Part shown: in pieces, positions 1-7,776 of the stretch
Layout: each line of letters opens with the position of its first letter
Numbering within the stretch: the first letter of the stretch is position 1
Assembly: GCF_000682695.1 (NCBI RefSeq)
Contig: NZ_AWFG01000024.1
Location: 1 to 33,116 of the forward strand
Reading direction: 5' to 3'
From: Hyphomonas chukchiensis
GTDB lineage: Bacteria > Pseudomonadota > Alphaproteobacteria > Caulobacterales > Hyphomonadaceae
DNA length: 33,116 bases
Made by a program: the position numbers and the translations under genes
Notes under the pieces: generated by a model
Seen by the model: the letters and a program-made list of their open reading frames with translations, nothing else
Told to the model about the DNA's origin: nothing
The model's database searches: none

Positions 1-64
1 CTATTCCTTCTCTTCGCTCATTTTCCGGGTGACCTGGCCCCAGACGAGCATGGCAAATAGGCCG
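1..64 (-). pseudogene. 3'-end remnant of a second FNT-family channel gene
   Basis: Bases 1-64 match bases 1256-1319, the 3' end of the intact FNT gene, at 58 of 64 positions by direct comparison. Read on the minus strand they encode LFAMLVWGQVTRKMSEEKE and a stop, against LFAMLAWGQVSQEMSEEKE in the intact copy. The match stops abruptly near base 64, where ndk leader-like sequence begins. Four amino-acid changes within 19 residues suggest an old duplication or a copy acquired from a related strain, not a fresh tandem repeat. The remnant is too short to function. The sequence left of base 1 is not visible, so nothing can be said about a larger copy there. Confidence 0.75.
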
Positions 65-168
65 CGCCAACACTCCCCTTTCCATCACAACAGGAACTTC
101 CCCATGGCTGTCCAGCGTACATTTTCCATCATCAAGCCTGACGCGACCAACCGCAACCTGACCGGCGC
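65..168 (+). pseudogene. ndk: 5' stump of ndk (nucleoside diphosphate kinase) with its leader
   Basis: An ATG at 104, preceded by AGGAA at 92-96, opens a reading frame starting MAVQRTFSIIKPDATNRNLT. This is the characteristic N-terminus of bacterial nucleoside diphosphate kinase, including the IIKPDA strand. After about 21 codons the family resemblance ends: the frame continues with an unrelated tail to a stop near 223 that overlaps the neighbouring hydrolase gene. The nucleotide-binding loops and the active-site histidine of Ndk are all missing, so no kinase can be made. A complete ndk is expected elsewhere in the genome. The stump lies directly against the FNT remnant, marking a recombination scar. 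Confidence 0.8.
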
Positions 169-188
169 GCCGCACTACCAATCCCGCA

Positions 189-1133
189 TCATTCAGCCAG
201 CAGGCTGTCGAACTCCCGGCTGAGGTCGGCGTGGTGGCCGAGGAGGAGGTGGCCGCCGTGGTCCAGGGGCAGGAAGCGGCTTTGGGGGATGCGGGCGGCG
301 AGGCTTGATCCGACGGCGAACGGGTTCAGCCGGTCGTCGCGCGCATGCACGATCAGGACTTGGGCGCGGATGGCTTCCAGATTGTAGGTGGCTGACGGAT
401 CGACGGCGGCGCCTTCATTATTGACCCCGGCGAGGCGGCGCGAGGCGGGAAGGAAGGTATCGATCAGGTCGCGAACGAACAGTGCCTCTTCGTCTGACAG
501 TCCCTCGCGCAGGTCGGCACGGGCATCGAAGGCGGCCTCCAGCTGGTGGCGTGCGACCTTTGTGAGCGTCCAGTAGATCACGTCATTGCCGAGCAGCGCG
601 GAATAGGCCCAGGTCGCGATCGGGCGATCCTCCACTTCGGGCGAAAAGGGCGTGAACGGGGCCGGCGACAGCAACATCATGCGGTCGGTCCGTTCGGGAT
701 ACATGGCGGCAAACTGGAGGGACGGGGGCACGCCGCCCGACATGGCGAGGATGCTGACGCGGCCGACACCCAGCGTATCGAGGAGATCGGCGAAGGCCTC
801 TGCCTGCGCCGCTGTCGAAGGCGTCTCGGGCAGGGCGCTGCCGAGATAGCCGAAGCGGGAAACGGAAATCCATCTGTACCCGTCGCCGCCAATCGCCTGC
901 GCCAGGATGCGGCCCTGATCGACCCCGCCGCCCGCGCCATGGACGACGAGCACGGGCGGCCCTTTGCCCCAGCTGGCATATTCGATCTGGCCGTGCCGGG
1001 TTTCGGCCGTGGACCGCTCTGCCTCCAGCGCGGCGATCCTCTGCCGTGTCTCGGCCAGCGCCAGCAGGACGACCGCAAGCGTGGCCAGCAGCAGGAGTAC
1101 GGCGGCGATGAGGAAGATGCGCAAGACTGTCAT
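189..1133 (-). CDS. Membrane-anchored alpha/beta hydrolase
   Basis: This 314-residue protein has an N-terminal hydrophobic segment (about residues 4-27), probably a signal anchor, and then an alpha/beta-hydrolase fold. Visible landmarks are the oxyanion HG in VVHGAGGG (63-70), a nucleophile elbow AMSGG with Ser132, a likely acid Asp266 or Asp267 in HARDDRLNP, and a catalytic His among DHGGH (291-295). The elbow begins with Ala instead of the usual Gly. A cap-like insertion occupies roughly residues 150-250. The start is supported by a strong GAGGGGAGG just upstream. The substrate cannot be predicted; esterase or lipase-like activity on a small lipophilic compound is a reasonable guess. It lies 122 bases downstream of the FNT gene on the same strand, and its stop abuts the ndk/FNT scar. 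Confidence 0.85.
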   Translation of the reverse strand: MTVLRIFLIAAVLLLLATLAVVLLALAETRQRIAALEAERSTAETRHGQIEYASWGKGPPVLVVHGAGGGVDQGRILAQAIGGDGYRWISVSRFGYLGSALPETPSTAAQAEAFADLLDTLGVGRVSILAMSGGVPPSLQFAAMYPERTDRMMLLSPAPFTPFSPEVEDRPIATWAYSALLGNDVIYWTLTKVARHQLEAAFDARADLREGLSDEEALFVRDLIDTFLPASRRLAGVNNEGAAVDPSATYNLEAIRAQVLIVHARDDRLNPFAVGSSLAARIPQSRFLPLDHGGHLLLGHHADLSREFDSLLAE

Positions 1134-1255
1134 GGGCCGGGCCTCCCCTCATGCGCGATCATGGCTTCGGCACGTGCCGGATCGGGCCACTGAGTAGAAC
1201 GCGGGAGGTGCGGATCTGCAAGGGGCTGATCCGGGTGTGCGTCCCGGTACCGGCC

Positions 1256-2110
1256 CTATTCCTTCTCTTCGCTCATTTCCTGGCTGACCTGGCCCCAGGC
1301 GAGCATGGCGAAGAGGCCGGTGCCGCCGAGGATGTTGCCGAGGAGGGCGGGCACGAGGTTGATGGTGACGAGCTTCAAGATGTTCTCCTCGCCGATCACC
1401 GCGAGCAGGAAAAGCTCGGCCGAGCCGACAACAACGTGGGCCATGTCGCCGAGCGCGATGATGTAGGTGAAGAAGACGATCACCCAGAACTCGCTGCCCT
1501 CGGCACTGGGCAGCATCCAGACGATGGCGGCGATCAGGAAACCGGCCGGAATGGCCTTCATGAACGTGTCAGAGGCGCTCCACGCGGCCACATGGTGGCT
1601 GAGTTCGACGGTGGTGGCGGTGACCTCGGGCGAGAGTATGCCGCCATAGGCGATGAGGAGGGCGGCGAGGAATGTGCCGATCATGTTTGCCGCAAAGACG
1701 GTGATCCAGAGCCGTGCCGTGCCGAGGAGCGTGCGCCGGCAGGGCTGGGCCAGTGAGGGGAGGACGGTCGTGATCGTGTTTTCGGTGAAGAGCTGCATGC
1801 GCGACAGCATCACGAGCAGGAAGCCAGACGTGTAGCCGAGATTCTCGACGATCGGCCGCCAGGGGGCATTGGGCAGGTGCGAGCGGAACATGGCCTCGAC
1901 CATGAGGGACAGGGAAATGCCCGCGCCGGCGGCAATGCCGGACCACCAGATGGCCGATTGCGGACGGTTGAGTTCGGACTCGCCCTCCTGCCGGATGGTC
2001 TCGTAGACGACACGGGATTTCAGGCGTGTGAGTTTCTTGGCTTCGACCTGCTCCTCGGCGGAGATGTGGTCGTCAGTGCCGTCTTCCGGCGGGGCGGTTG
2101 GCTCGTTCAT
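1256..2110 (-). CDS. Formate/nitrite transporter (FNT) family channel, YfdC-like
   Basis: The 284-residue protein has a charged cytoplasmic N-terminus (residues 1-50) followed by about six hydrophobic helices, as in FNT pentameric channels of the inner membrane. The segment KLTRLKSRVVYETIRQEG, the motif QLFTENTITTVLP (106-118) and the GDMAHVVVGS stretch around residues 221-230 resemble the YfdC branch. His225 would be the counterpart of the pore histidine of FocA and NirC. The family moves small monovalent anions such as formate, nitrite or hydrosulfide; which one is carried here is not evident. No clear Shine-Dalgarno precedes the ATG. A diverged copy of its last 64 bases lies at 1-64. Confidence 0.9.
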   Translation of the reverse strand: MNEPTAPPEDGTDDHISAEEQVEAKKLTRLKSRVVYETIRQEGESELNRPQSAIWWSGIAAGAGISLSLMVEAMFRSHLPNAPWRPIVENLGYTSGFLLVMLSRMQLFTENTITTVLPSLAQPCRRTLLGTARLWITVFAANMIGTFLAALLIAYGGILSPEVTATTVELSHHVAAWSASDTFMKAIPAGFLIAAIVWMLPSAEGSEFWVIVFFTYIIALGDMAHVVVGSAELFLLAVIGEENILKLVTINLVPALLGNILGGTGLFAMLAWGQVSQEMSEEKE

Positions 2111-2171
2111 TATGGGGACAACTGTTGGGGCGCGATAAGGTTGCCGTCAATGATGCTGTCCTTTGGGCGCA

Positions 2172-2813
2172 TCACTCTCCGAGCGCCTCGGCCCATTCCT
2201 TTGTGGCCGCGCATGTGTCCATCGCCCGGCGATAGCCGTCACGGTTGGTGGTGCGGGCGACATAGGCCTGCTCGGCCTCCGTGAGCGGCACACCGCCAGC
2301 GCGGCGGGCGAACTGAAGGGCATAGGTGATCGAGATGTCGGCGGCGGTGAAGGTATCGCCTGCCATATAGGGCGCATGGGCGAGACGGCGCGCGACGATG
2401 GTGCGGCGGCTCTCGAAGGTCTGCATGGCCTTGCGGGCGCCCCAGTTGTCCTTCTCGTCCTCGGGCGCGAGCATCTTGGCGACCACGACGAAGAACATGG
2501 AGGCGGCAAGGCCGGCTTCGCCGAGATGCAGGAACTGCTGGTAGGCGGGGAAGGCGGGATCGTGCGGATCAGGGGCGAGCGGCGTCGGCCCGTAACGCGC
2601 GAGCAGGTATTCCATGATGGCGATGGACTCGACCATTATCGCGTCACCGTCCTGAAGCGCGGGGATGAAGCCCGCCGGGTTGATGGCGAGGAATACGGGA
2701 TCGTTCTCGACGCCCGCCAGCATGTCGACGGGGCGAAGCCGGTAGGGCAGCCCCATTTCCTCCAGCAGCCAGACGACCCGGAAGCCGCGGCCTTCGCCGT
2801 AAACAGTTATCAT
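2172..2813 (-). CDS. Glutathione S-transferase family protein
   Basis: This 213-residue protein starts MITVYGEGRGFRVVWLLEE, the first strand and helix of a thioredoxin-fold GST N-domain. The cis-proline context NPAGFIPAL (45-53) and the glutathione-contacting VESIAI stretch (61-66) follow. The all-helical C-domain contains AGDTFTAADI, the N-capping box typical of GSTs. The ATG at 2813 is chosen because GGAG lies at a proper distance upstream and because the fold begins there; the upstream in-frame extension has no domain content. It probably conjugates or reduces electrophiles with glutathione in the cytoplasm. Substrate and class cannot be assigned. It is divergent from the M28 peptidase gene. 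Confidence 0.9.
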   Translation of the reverse strand: MITVYGEGRGFRVVWLLEEMGLPYRLRPVDMLAGVENDPVFLAINPAGFIPALQDGDAIMVESIAIMEYLLARYGPTPLAPDPHDPAFPAYQQFLHLGEAGLAASMFFVVVAKMLAPEDEKDNWGARKAMQTFESRRTIVARRLAHAPYMAGDTFTAADISITYALQFARRAGGVPLTEAEQAYVARTTNRDGYRRAMDTCAATKEWAEALGE

Positions 2814-2986
2814 GCTACTCACTCCGGACACTTGCCTTGCAGAAATGCGTAATTTGCCAGCGACAAGTGCGCAACAGGCTTGGCGTCCTCGGACCGGCGC
2901 GCACTGAATCAAACATTGGTGAGCGCGGAAATGCCGTTACAAGGGGCCTCGGTTTCACTGCCGCAAGCAGAACAAGGAATACAAGA

Positions 2987-4660
2987 ATGATCAAGACACT
3001 AGCAATATTGGCGAGCGCCGGCATGGCCCTGGTGGCCTGCCAGAGCGCCCCGGGCGATAGCGGCGATGCGTCTCCCATCAATACGGCGAACATGTCCGAA
3101 ACGGTGAAGGTCATGGCCTCGGATGAATTCATGGGCCGTGGTCCCGGGACCGAAGGCGAAACAAAGACCGTTGCTTACCTGATCAAGCGGTTCACCGAAC
3201 TTGGCCTTGAGCCGGGCGGGCGCGATGGCGCGTGGACTGTCCCAGTCACACTCAAGCACTCCATGATCACGGATGTACGTTCACTGAACGTAACGGCGGG
3301 TGGGGAGACGATCAATATAGAACAGGGTCTCGACATTGAAATCAGCTCCGCAAATGCGCGCGATGCCATTACCGTGACAGATGCGCCGGTCGTATTCGTC
3401 GGTTTCGGCGTCACGGCGCCGGAACGCGAATGGGATGATTTTGGCGACGTGGACCTGACCGGGAAGGTGGCGCTGTTCCTGGTCAATGATCCTGATTTCG
3501 GCGTGGAAGACGATAACCCGGTTGCGGGCGTGTTCGGCGGACGGCGGATGACCTATTACGGCCGCTGGACCTACAAATTCGCGGAAGCGGCGCGGCGCGG
3601 CGCAGTGGCAGCGCTGGTTGTGCATGAAACCAAGGCGGCCGGGTATGGCTGGAACGTGGCGTCGTCATCGCCTGGCGAGAATTATGCCGTCGCCGGCAAG
3701 GGTGCGAAGGCATCTGTGGACTTGCAGGGCTGGTTGCATGAGGACATGGCGAAACAATGGGTCGCCAAGGCAGGCTACGATCTCGACGCGCTGCGAATTG
3801 CGGCGCGGCAACGCGATTTCAAGGCATTCCCGCTGGGCGACCTCCGCTTCAATGCCGATCTGGAACTGAACGTTGAAACGGTCGAGAGCCAGAACGTGCT
3901 AGGCAAGATAACCGGTACGACGCGTCCGGATGAGACGATCATGCTGTCGGGACACTGGGATGCCTATGGCATTGGCGCGCCGGATGCGCAGGGACGGGTC
4001 GTCATGCCGGGCGCCAATGACGACGCGCTCGGGCTTGCGGGAATCATGGAAATCGCACGCAACCTGAAAGCCGAACCGGCGCCGGAGCGGACAGTCGTGT
4101 TTGCGGCATGGACGGGCGAGGAAAGCGGCTTGCTTGGTTCTGAAGCCTACGCGCAGGATCCGGTCTATCCGCTGGAGACAACGGTTGCCAATTTCACGCT
4201 CGACATCCTGCAGACGGCGGGGCCGGCGCATGATGTGATCCAGGTGGGCGAGGGCCAGAGCGACCTGGAGGAGATGATGGCGGCGACAGCCGCGACACAG
4301 GGCCGGACCGTCTCGCCCGAAGGCCTGCCGGAAAACGGTCTATTCTATCGCGCCGATCACTTCTCGTTGGCGCGTCGCGGCGTGCCCGTGCTGCTGATCA
4401 TGGGGATTGCTGGCGGCTCTGACCTCGTGGATGGTGGCCGAGAAGCCGGGGATGCCTGGGTCAAAGGCTATACGGACAACCGCTATCACAATCAGAACGA
4501 TGCCTGGGATGCCGATTGGGACCTGCGGGGCGCCGCGCAGGACGTGGAACTGTTCCTCGACATGACCCGCGAACTTGCCAATTCGACAGAATGGCCGGAA
4601 CTGAAGACTACCTCGGAATTCAAGGGATTGCGCGAAGCGAGTGCGGACGCGCGAGACTAG
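2987..4660 (+). CDS. M28-family metallopeptidase, lipoprotein
   Basis: The 557-residue protein begins with a lipoprotein signal (MIKTLAILASAGMALVAC; Cys18 would be lipidated), so it is exported and membrane-tethered. A PA-like insert domain spans about residues 100-310. The M28 zinc-peptidase core follows: SGHWDAYG (His323, Asp325), GANDDA (Asp345), TGEESGLLG (Glu378-Glu379), TLDIL (Asp406) and RYHNQNDAWD (His501). These fit the two-zinc ligand set and catalytic Glu of the family. It should release N-terminal residues from peptides in the periplasm. The ATG at 2987 follows AAGGA (2975-2979) and starts the signal peptide; the in-frame extension back to 2837 lacks export features. A strong terminator follows the stop. 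Confidence 0.93.
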   Translation: MIKTLAILASAGMALVACQSAPGDSGDASPINTANMSETVKVMASDEFMGRGPGTEGETKTVAYLIKRFTELGLEPGGRDGAWTVPVTLKHSMITDVRSLNVTAGGETINIEQGLDIEISSANARDAITVTDAPVVFVGFGVTAPEREWDDFGDVDLTGKVALFLVNDPDFGVEDDNPVAGVFGGRRMTYYGRWTYKFAEAARRGAVAALVVHETKAAGYGWNVASSSPGENYAVAGKGAKASVDLQGWLHEDMAKQWVAKAGYDLDALRIAARQRDFKAFPLGDLRFNADLELNVETVESQNVLGKITGTTRPDETIMLSGHWDAYGIGAPDAQGRVVMPGANDDALGLAGIMEIARNLKAEPAPERTVVFAAWTGEESGLLGSEAYAQDPVYPLETTVANFTLDILQTAGPAHDVIQVGEGQSDLEEMMAATAATQGRTVSPEGLPENGLFYRADHFSLARRGVPVLLIMGIAGGSDLVDGGREAGDAWVKGYTDNRYHNQNDAWDADWDLRGAAQDVELFLDMTRELANSTEWPELKTTSEFKGLREASADARD

Positions 4661-4683
4661 GCTTCCCCACTATCCAGCGCCAG

Positions 4684-4717
4684 AAACCGGACGGGCGAAA
4701 GCCCTCCGGTTTTTTTG
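4684..4717 (+). terminator. Rho-independent terminator of the M28 peptidase gene
   Basis: A hairpin is formed by ACCGGA (4686-4691) plus GGGC (4693-4696) pairing with GCCC (4701-4704) plus TCCGGT (4705-4710). It has a GAAA loop, a single bulged C at 4692, and a run of seven or more T from 4710. It lies 23 bases after the stop codon at 4660. It is the clearest intrinsic terminator in the window. Confidence 0.93.
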
Positions 4718-5002
4718 CATTTAAAGCGAGCGGGGGAAACGAGGCCGCTGGCATGGATGGTGTTTTGGGTAGACTGGTTGCGACCCGGCCTCCCCCGCTT
4801 GCTGCCGCCCGATGGGGCCGGGCAGCAGGGGAAGTATGGCATGGAGGCGAGTGGGGTTGGATTGCGAGTGGGGGATCTGTAGTGGGGGCTGAGTTTGGGC
4901 GGGGGAGACGTGGCCTTTCCCCCTCCGTCACATGCTGTCAGCCTGTGACGCCTCGCCGGCTGCGCAGGGGAGGATGAAAGTTCGCACGTGTGGGCGAAGG
5001 GG
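4718..5002. repeat. Gene-free gap with hairpins, resembling a dispersed intergenic repeat
   Basis: No credible gene is visible between the terminator and purN. The G-rich stretch holds several inverted repeats. AGCGAGCGGGGG near 4725-4737 faces CCCCCGCTTGCT near 4792-4803. TGCTGCC (4800-4806) pairs with GGCAGCA (4821-4827) with an inner GCCC/GGGC. GTCACA (4927-4932) pairs with TGTGAC (4944-4949), flanked by a C-rich arm TTTCCCCCTCC and a G-rich arm GGGGAGGA. The last unit looks like the short palindromic repeats scattered between genes in alphaproteobacteria; that comparison is from memory. It could serve as a terminator region for purM-purN coming from the right. Confidence 0.5.
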
Positions 5003-5593
5003 CTAGGTGCGCGCGGACACCAGCGCACAGGCCTTGGCCAGCGCTTCAGGATAGAGCTGATGCTCCACCGGCAACAGGCGGGCGGCGAGGCTGTCGGCTG
5101 TGTCGCCGGGGAGGATGGGGAGGCTGGCCTGCTGGATGATTTCGCCGTCATCGACGCCGGGGCTGACCCAGTGGACAGTGGCGCCTGCCTCAACGTCGCC
5201 CGCGTCGAGGGCGCGCTGGTGGGTGTCGAGGCCCTTGTACTTGGGCAGGAGCGAAGGGTGGATGTTGATCATCCGGCCCTGCCATTTTTCCACGAACCAG
5301 GGCGTCAGCACGCGCATGAAACCGGCAAGGGCGATGATTTCGGTGCCAGCCTCCGTGAGCGCTTCATCCATGGCGCGTTCGAAGGCTTCGCGGTCCTTGC
5401 CGAAGGGCTTGTGGTCGATGGCAAGGGCTGGGATGCCCGCACCCATTGCAGTTTCGAGGCCCTTTGCGTCCGGGCGGTTGGCGAGGACGAGGACGGGCTT
5501 TGCCGGATAGTCCGCCGCGGCGGCGGCCTTCAGCAGCGCCTCCATGTTCGAGCCGCGGCCGGAGATCAGGATCGCGAGGTTGAGGCGGGTCAT
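5003..5593 (-). CDS. purN: Phosphoribosylglycinamide formyltransferase (GART)
   Basis: The 196-residue cytoplasmic enzyme transfers a formyl group from 10-formyltetrahydrofolate to GAR, the third step of de novo purine synthesis. It starts with the phosphate-binding LAILISGRGSN (6-16). It carries INIHPSLLPKYKG (109-121), with the catalytic Asn110 and His112, and VSPGVDDGEII, in which Asp149 matches the third catalytic residue of E. coli PurN. Length matches the family. The ATG at 5593 overlaps the purM stop by four bases (ATGA), the usual arrangement for translational coupling, and fixes the start. Confidence 0.97.
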   Translation of the reverse strand: MTRLNLAILISGRGSNMEALLKAAAAADYPAKPVLVLANRPDAKGLETAMGAGIPALAIDHKPFGKDREAFERAMDEALTEAGTEIIALAGFMRVLTPWFVEKWQGRMINIHPSLLPKYKGLDTHQRALDAGDVEAGATVHWVSPGVDDGEIIQQASLPILPGDTADSLAARLLPVEHQLYPEALAKACALVSART

Positions 5594-6615
5594 TTCGCGG
5601 CGAGGTGCCCTAGGACGAAGGGGGTTTCGCCTGCTTTCGCGAGCTGGGTCGTGACGGCGTCCGTGTCTTTGGCGGCGACGGCGAAGATGAGGCCGATGCC
5701 CATGTTGAAGGTGCGGTGCATCTCGTCTTCGGTCACGTTGCCGGCTTTCTGCAGCCACTGGAAGACCGGCAGCGGGGTCCATGCGGACCGGTCTATGACC
5801 GGCTTGAGGTGTTCCGGGACCATTCGTGGGGTATTCTCGGTGATGCCGCCGCCCGTGATGTGGGCGAGGCCTTTGATGAGGCCGGAGCGGATCAGCGGCA
5901 GGGCGAGGTGCGAATAGAGACGCGTCGGGGTCAGCAGGGCCTCGCCAAGGGTCTCGTTGCTGAAGGGCGAGGGCGACGCATAGTTCAGGCCTTCGCGCTC
6001 GACGATGCGGCGGATGAGGGAATAGCCATTGGAATGGGGGCCGGAGGAGGCAATGCCGATCAGCACGTCGCCTTCGACCATGTCATCCATGCGGGGGAGA
6101 ACCTTGTCGCGGTCAACGGCGCCGACAACGAACCCGGCGAGATCGTAATGGCCGGGGGGGTACATGCCGGGCATTTCGGCCGTTTCGCCGCCGACGAGGG
6201 CGCAGCCGGACTGGCGGCAGCCTTCGGCGATGCCGGAAATGACGGCTTCGGCGATACCGCCTTCGAGCTTTCCGGTGGCAAAATAGTCGAGAAAGAACAG
6301 CGGCTCTGCGCCCTGGGCAAGCACGTCATTGGCGCACATGGCGACGAGGTCGATGCCGACCGTATTGTGCTGGCCGACGTCGAAAGCGAGCATCAGCTTG
6401 GTGCCGACACCGTCCGTTCCGGAGACGAGGATGGGGTCGTCATATCCGGCTTTCTTCAAATCAAACAAGGCGCCGAAGCCGCCGAGGCCGCCCATGACGC
6501 CCGCGCGGGCTGTGGCCTTGGCCATGGGGCCGATGGCGCCGACAAGGCGTTCGCCTGCCTCAATATCGACACCAGCGTCACGGTAAGAAAGGGGAGTTTT
6601 GGGCGTTTCGGTCAT
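5590..6615 (-). CDS. purM: Phosphoribosylformylglycinamidine cyclo-ligase (AIR synthetase)
   Basis: The 341-residue protein closes the imidazole ring of AIR using ATP, step five of purine synthesis. Visible family marks are SYRDAGVDIEAG near the N-terminus, GTDGVGTKLMLA (66-77), GIDLVAMCANDVLAQGAEPLFFLDY, GCALVGGETAEMPGMY and SSGPHSNGYSLIR. The C-terminal domain carries AHITGGGITENTPR and MGIGLIF. Size is normal for bacterial PurM. It is the first gene of a two-gene purM-purN operon with a four-base overlap. It is divergent from the DUF2066 gene across 107 bases, which must hold both promoters. Confidence 0.97.
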   Translation of the reverse strand: MTETPKTPLSYRDAGVDIEAGERLVGAIGPMAKATARAGVMGGLGGFGALFDLKKAGYDDPILVSGTDGVGTKLMLAFDVGQHNTVGIDLVAMCANDVLAQGAEPLFFLDYFATGKLEGGIAEAVISGIAEGCRQSGCALVGGETAEMPGMYPPGHYDLAGFVVGAVDRDKVLPRMDDMVEGDVLIGIASSGPHSNGYSLIRRIVEREGLNYASPSPFSNETLGEALLTPTRLYSHLALPLIRSGLIKGLAHITGGGITENTPRMVPEHLKPVIDRSAWTPLPVFQWLQKAGNVTEDEMHRTFNMGIGLIFAVAAKDTDAVTTQLAKAGETPFVLGHLAAK

Positions 6616-6722
6616 GATGTCTCGCGCGTTAGCATGGGGAAATCGCCTTATCCAGTGCTGCTTGCGGTTCCAGCCGCCGCATCAGCTTGCTACAAGGAAG
6701 GCTGACAGGGAGGTCGTTGACC

Positions 6723-7751
6723 ATGATTCGTTTGCTTCTCGCCTCGGTATTCCTCGCCTGTATGGCATCCCTGCCAGCCATGGCAGATACCCGTGATGTG
6801 TACACTGTCCGCAATATCGAAGTCGATGAACAGGCTGCGAGCGTGATCGAAGCGCGCAATACGGCCATGTCGGTGGCGCGCCAGAAAGCGGCGCGGCGCC
6901 TGCTCGACAAGATCACCCTGGCGTCTGACCGGGCCGCTGTCGGCGGCCTGCCAGTCGATTACGCGCTGGCCGAGCGCCTCGCGGCGGCTGTGGACGTGCA
7001 GGAAGAGACGGCGGGCGCCGGGCGCTATCGCGGCGTGCTTTCGGTCGTGCTGAACCCGCTGATGGTACGCGCGCATCTCGAGCAAAAAGGCGTGCCTTAT
7101 GTCGACACGCAGGGGCCGCTGAGCCTGATGGTGCCGCTGGCCGCAAACTACCAGGCGCAGGAAGCCTGGCGGGCAGCGCTGGGCCCACGTAATTCCACTG
7201 CGCTGACACCCTATGTGACGGCAACGGACCCCGGCTATTCCAACTATTCCGACTGGTCGCAGGTTTCGACCGAAGCGGCGACCGTGAATGCGCGGCGCGG
7301 CGTGCTGGCTGAACTGGCCGGCAGCGAAGGCGCCTATCGCGTGACCCTGTCGACCGTGACGGCCGCCGGGACCGAACTGGTCGGCACGACGAATTCAGTG
7401 CCGACGCTGGCGGATGCCGCCGCCGCAGCCTCTGCCCTGATGGACGAGAACTGGAAGCAGCTGTCGATCATCCGGGGTGGCACGCGCACGACGACCAATG
7501 CGAGCGTACGCTATACGTCGCTCGCCGAGTGGAACACGCTGCGCGGCGCGCTGGCGCGTTCGCCGCTCGTCTCGGATTTCAAGATCACCGCGATTGCCCG
7601 CGATGGCGCGCTGGTGACCTTTGCCTATGCGGGCGACGAGCCACGGCTGCAGAATGACCTGCTGCAGCGCGGCGTGTCGCTGGCAACTGCGCCCGATGGC
7701 GAAGACGGCCTCGTGCTGCGTTCCGCCGTGTCTGCCACGGCGAGGCCGTGA
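6723..7751 (+). CDS. DUF2066 domain protein, exported
   Basis: The protein has 342 residues from the ATG at 6723, which follows AGGGAGG (6707-6713). It starts with a Sec signal peptide, MIRLLLASVFLACMASLPAMA, with predicted cleavage after Ala21, so the mature protein should be periplasmic. The body (DVYTVRNIEVDE..., AMSVARQKAARRLLDKI, LVRAHLE-type middle) resembles the uncharacterised DUF2066 family as I know it. The C-terminal region repeats similar strand-rich blocks (about 245-330) suggesting small alpha/beta modules. No catalytic motif is visible. It lies 25 bases upstream of hdaA and heads the run DUF2066-hdaA-ppk-ppx. Function is unknown. Confidence 0.85.
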   Translation: MIRLLLASVFLACMASLPAMADTRDVYTVRNIEVDEQAASVIEARNTAMSVARQKAARRLLDKITLASDRAAVGGLPVDYALAERLAAAVDVQEETAGAGRYRGVLSVVLNPLMVRAHLEQKGVPYVDTQGPLSLMVPLAANYQAQEAWRAALGPRNSTALTPYVTATDPGYSNYSDWSQVSTEAATVNARRGVLAELAGSEGAYRVTLSTVTAAGTELVGTTNSVPTLADAAAAASALMDENWKQLSIIRGGTRTTTNASVRYTSLAEWNTLRGALARSPLVSDFKITAIARDGALVTFAYAGDEPRLQNDLLQRGVSLATAPDGEDGLVLRSAVSATARP

Positions 7752-7776
7752 GCCAGAGCGTTCTGACAGTCCCGGC

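Noticed and set aside
104..223. A functional short protein from the ndk-like start.
   Set aside because: Family resemblance stops after 21 residues and the tail overlaps the 3' end of the hydrolase; no conserved domain can fold from it.
2837..2986. Longer N-terminus for the M28 peptidase.
   Set aside because: The extension would hide the lipoprotein signal at 2987; AAGGA sits directly before the ATG at 2987.
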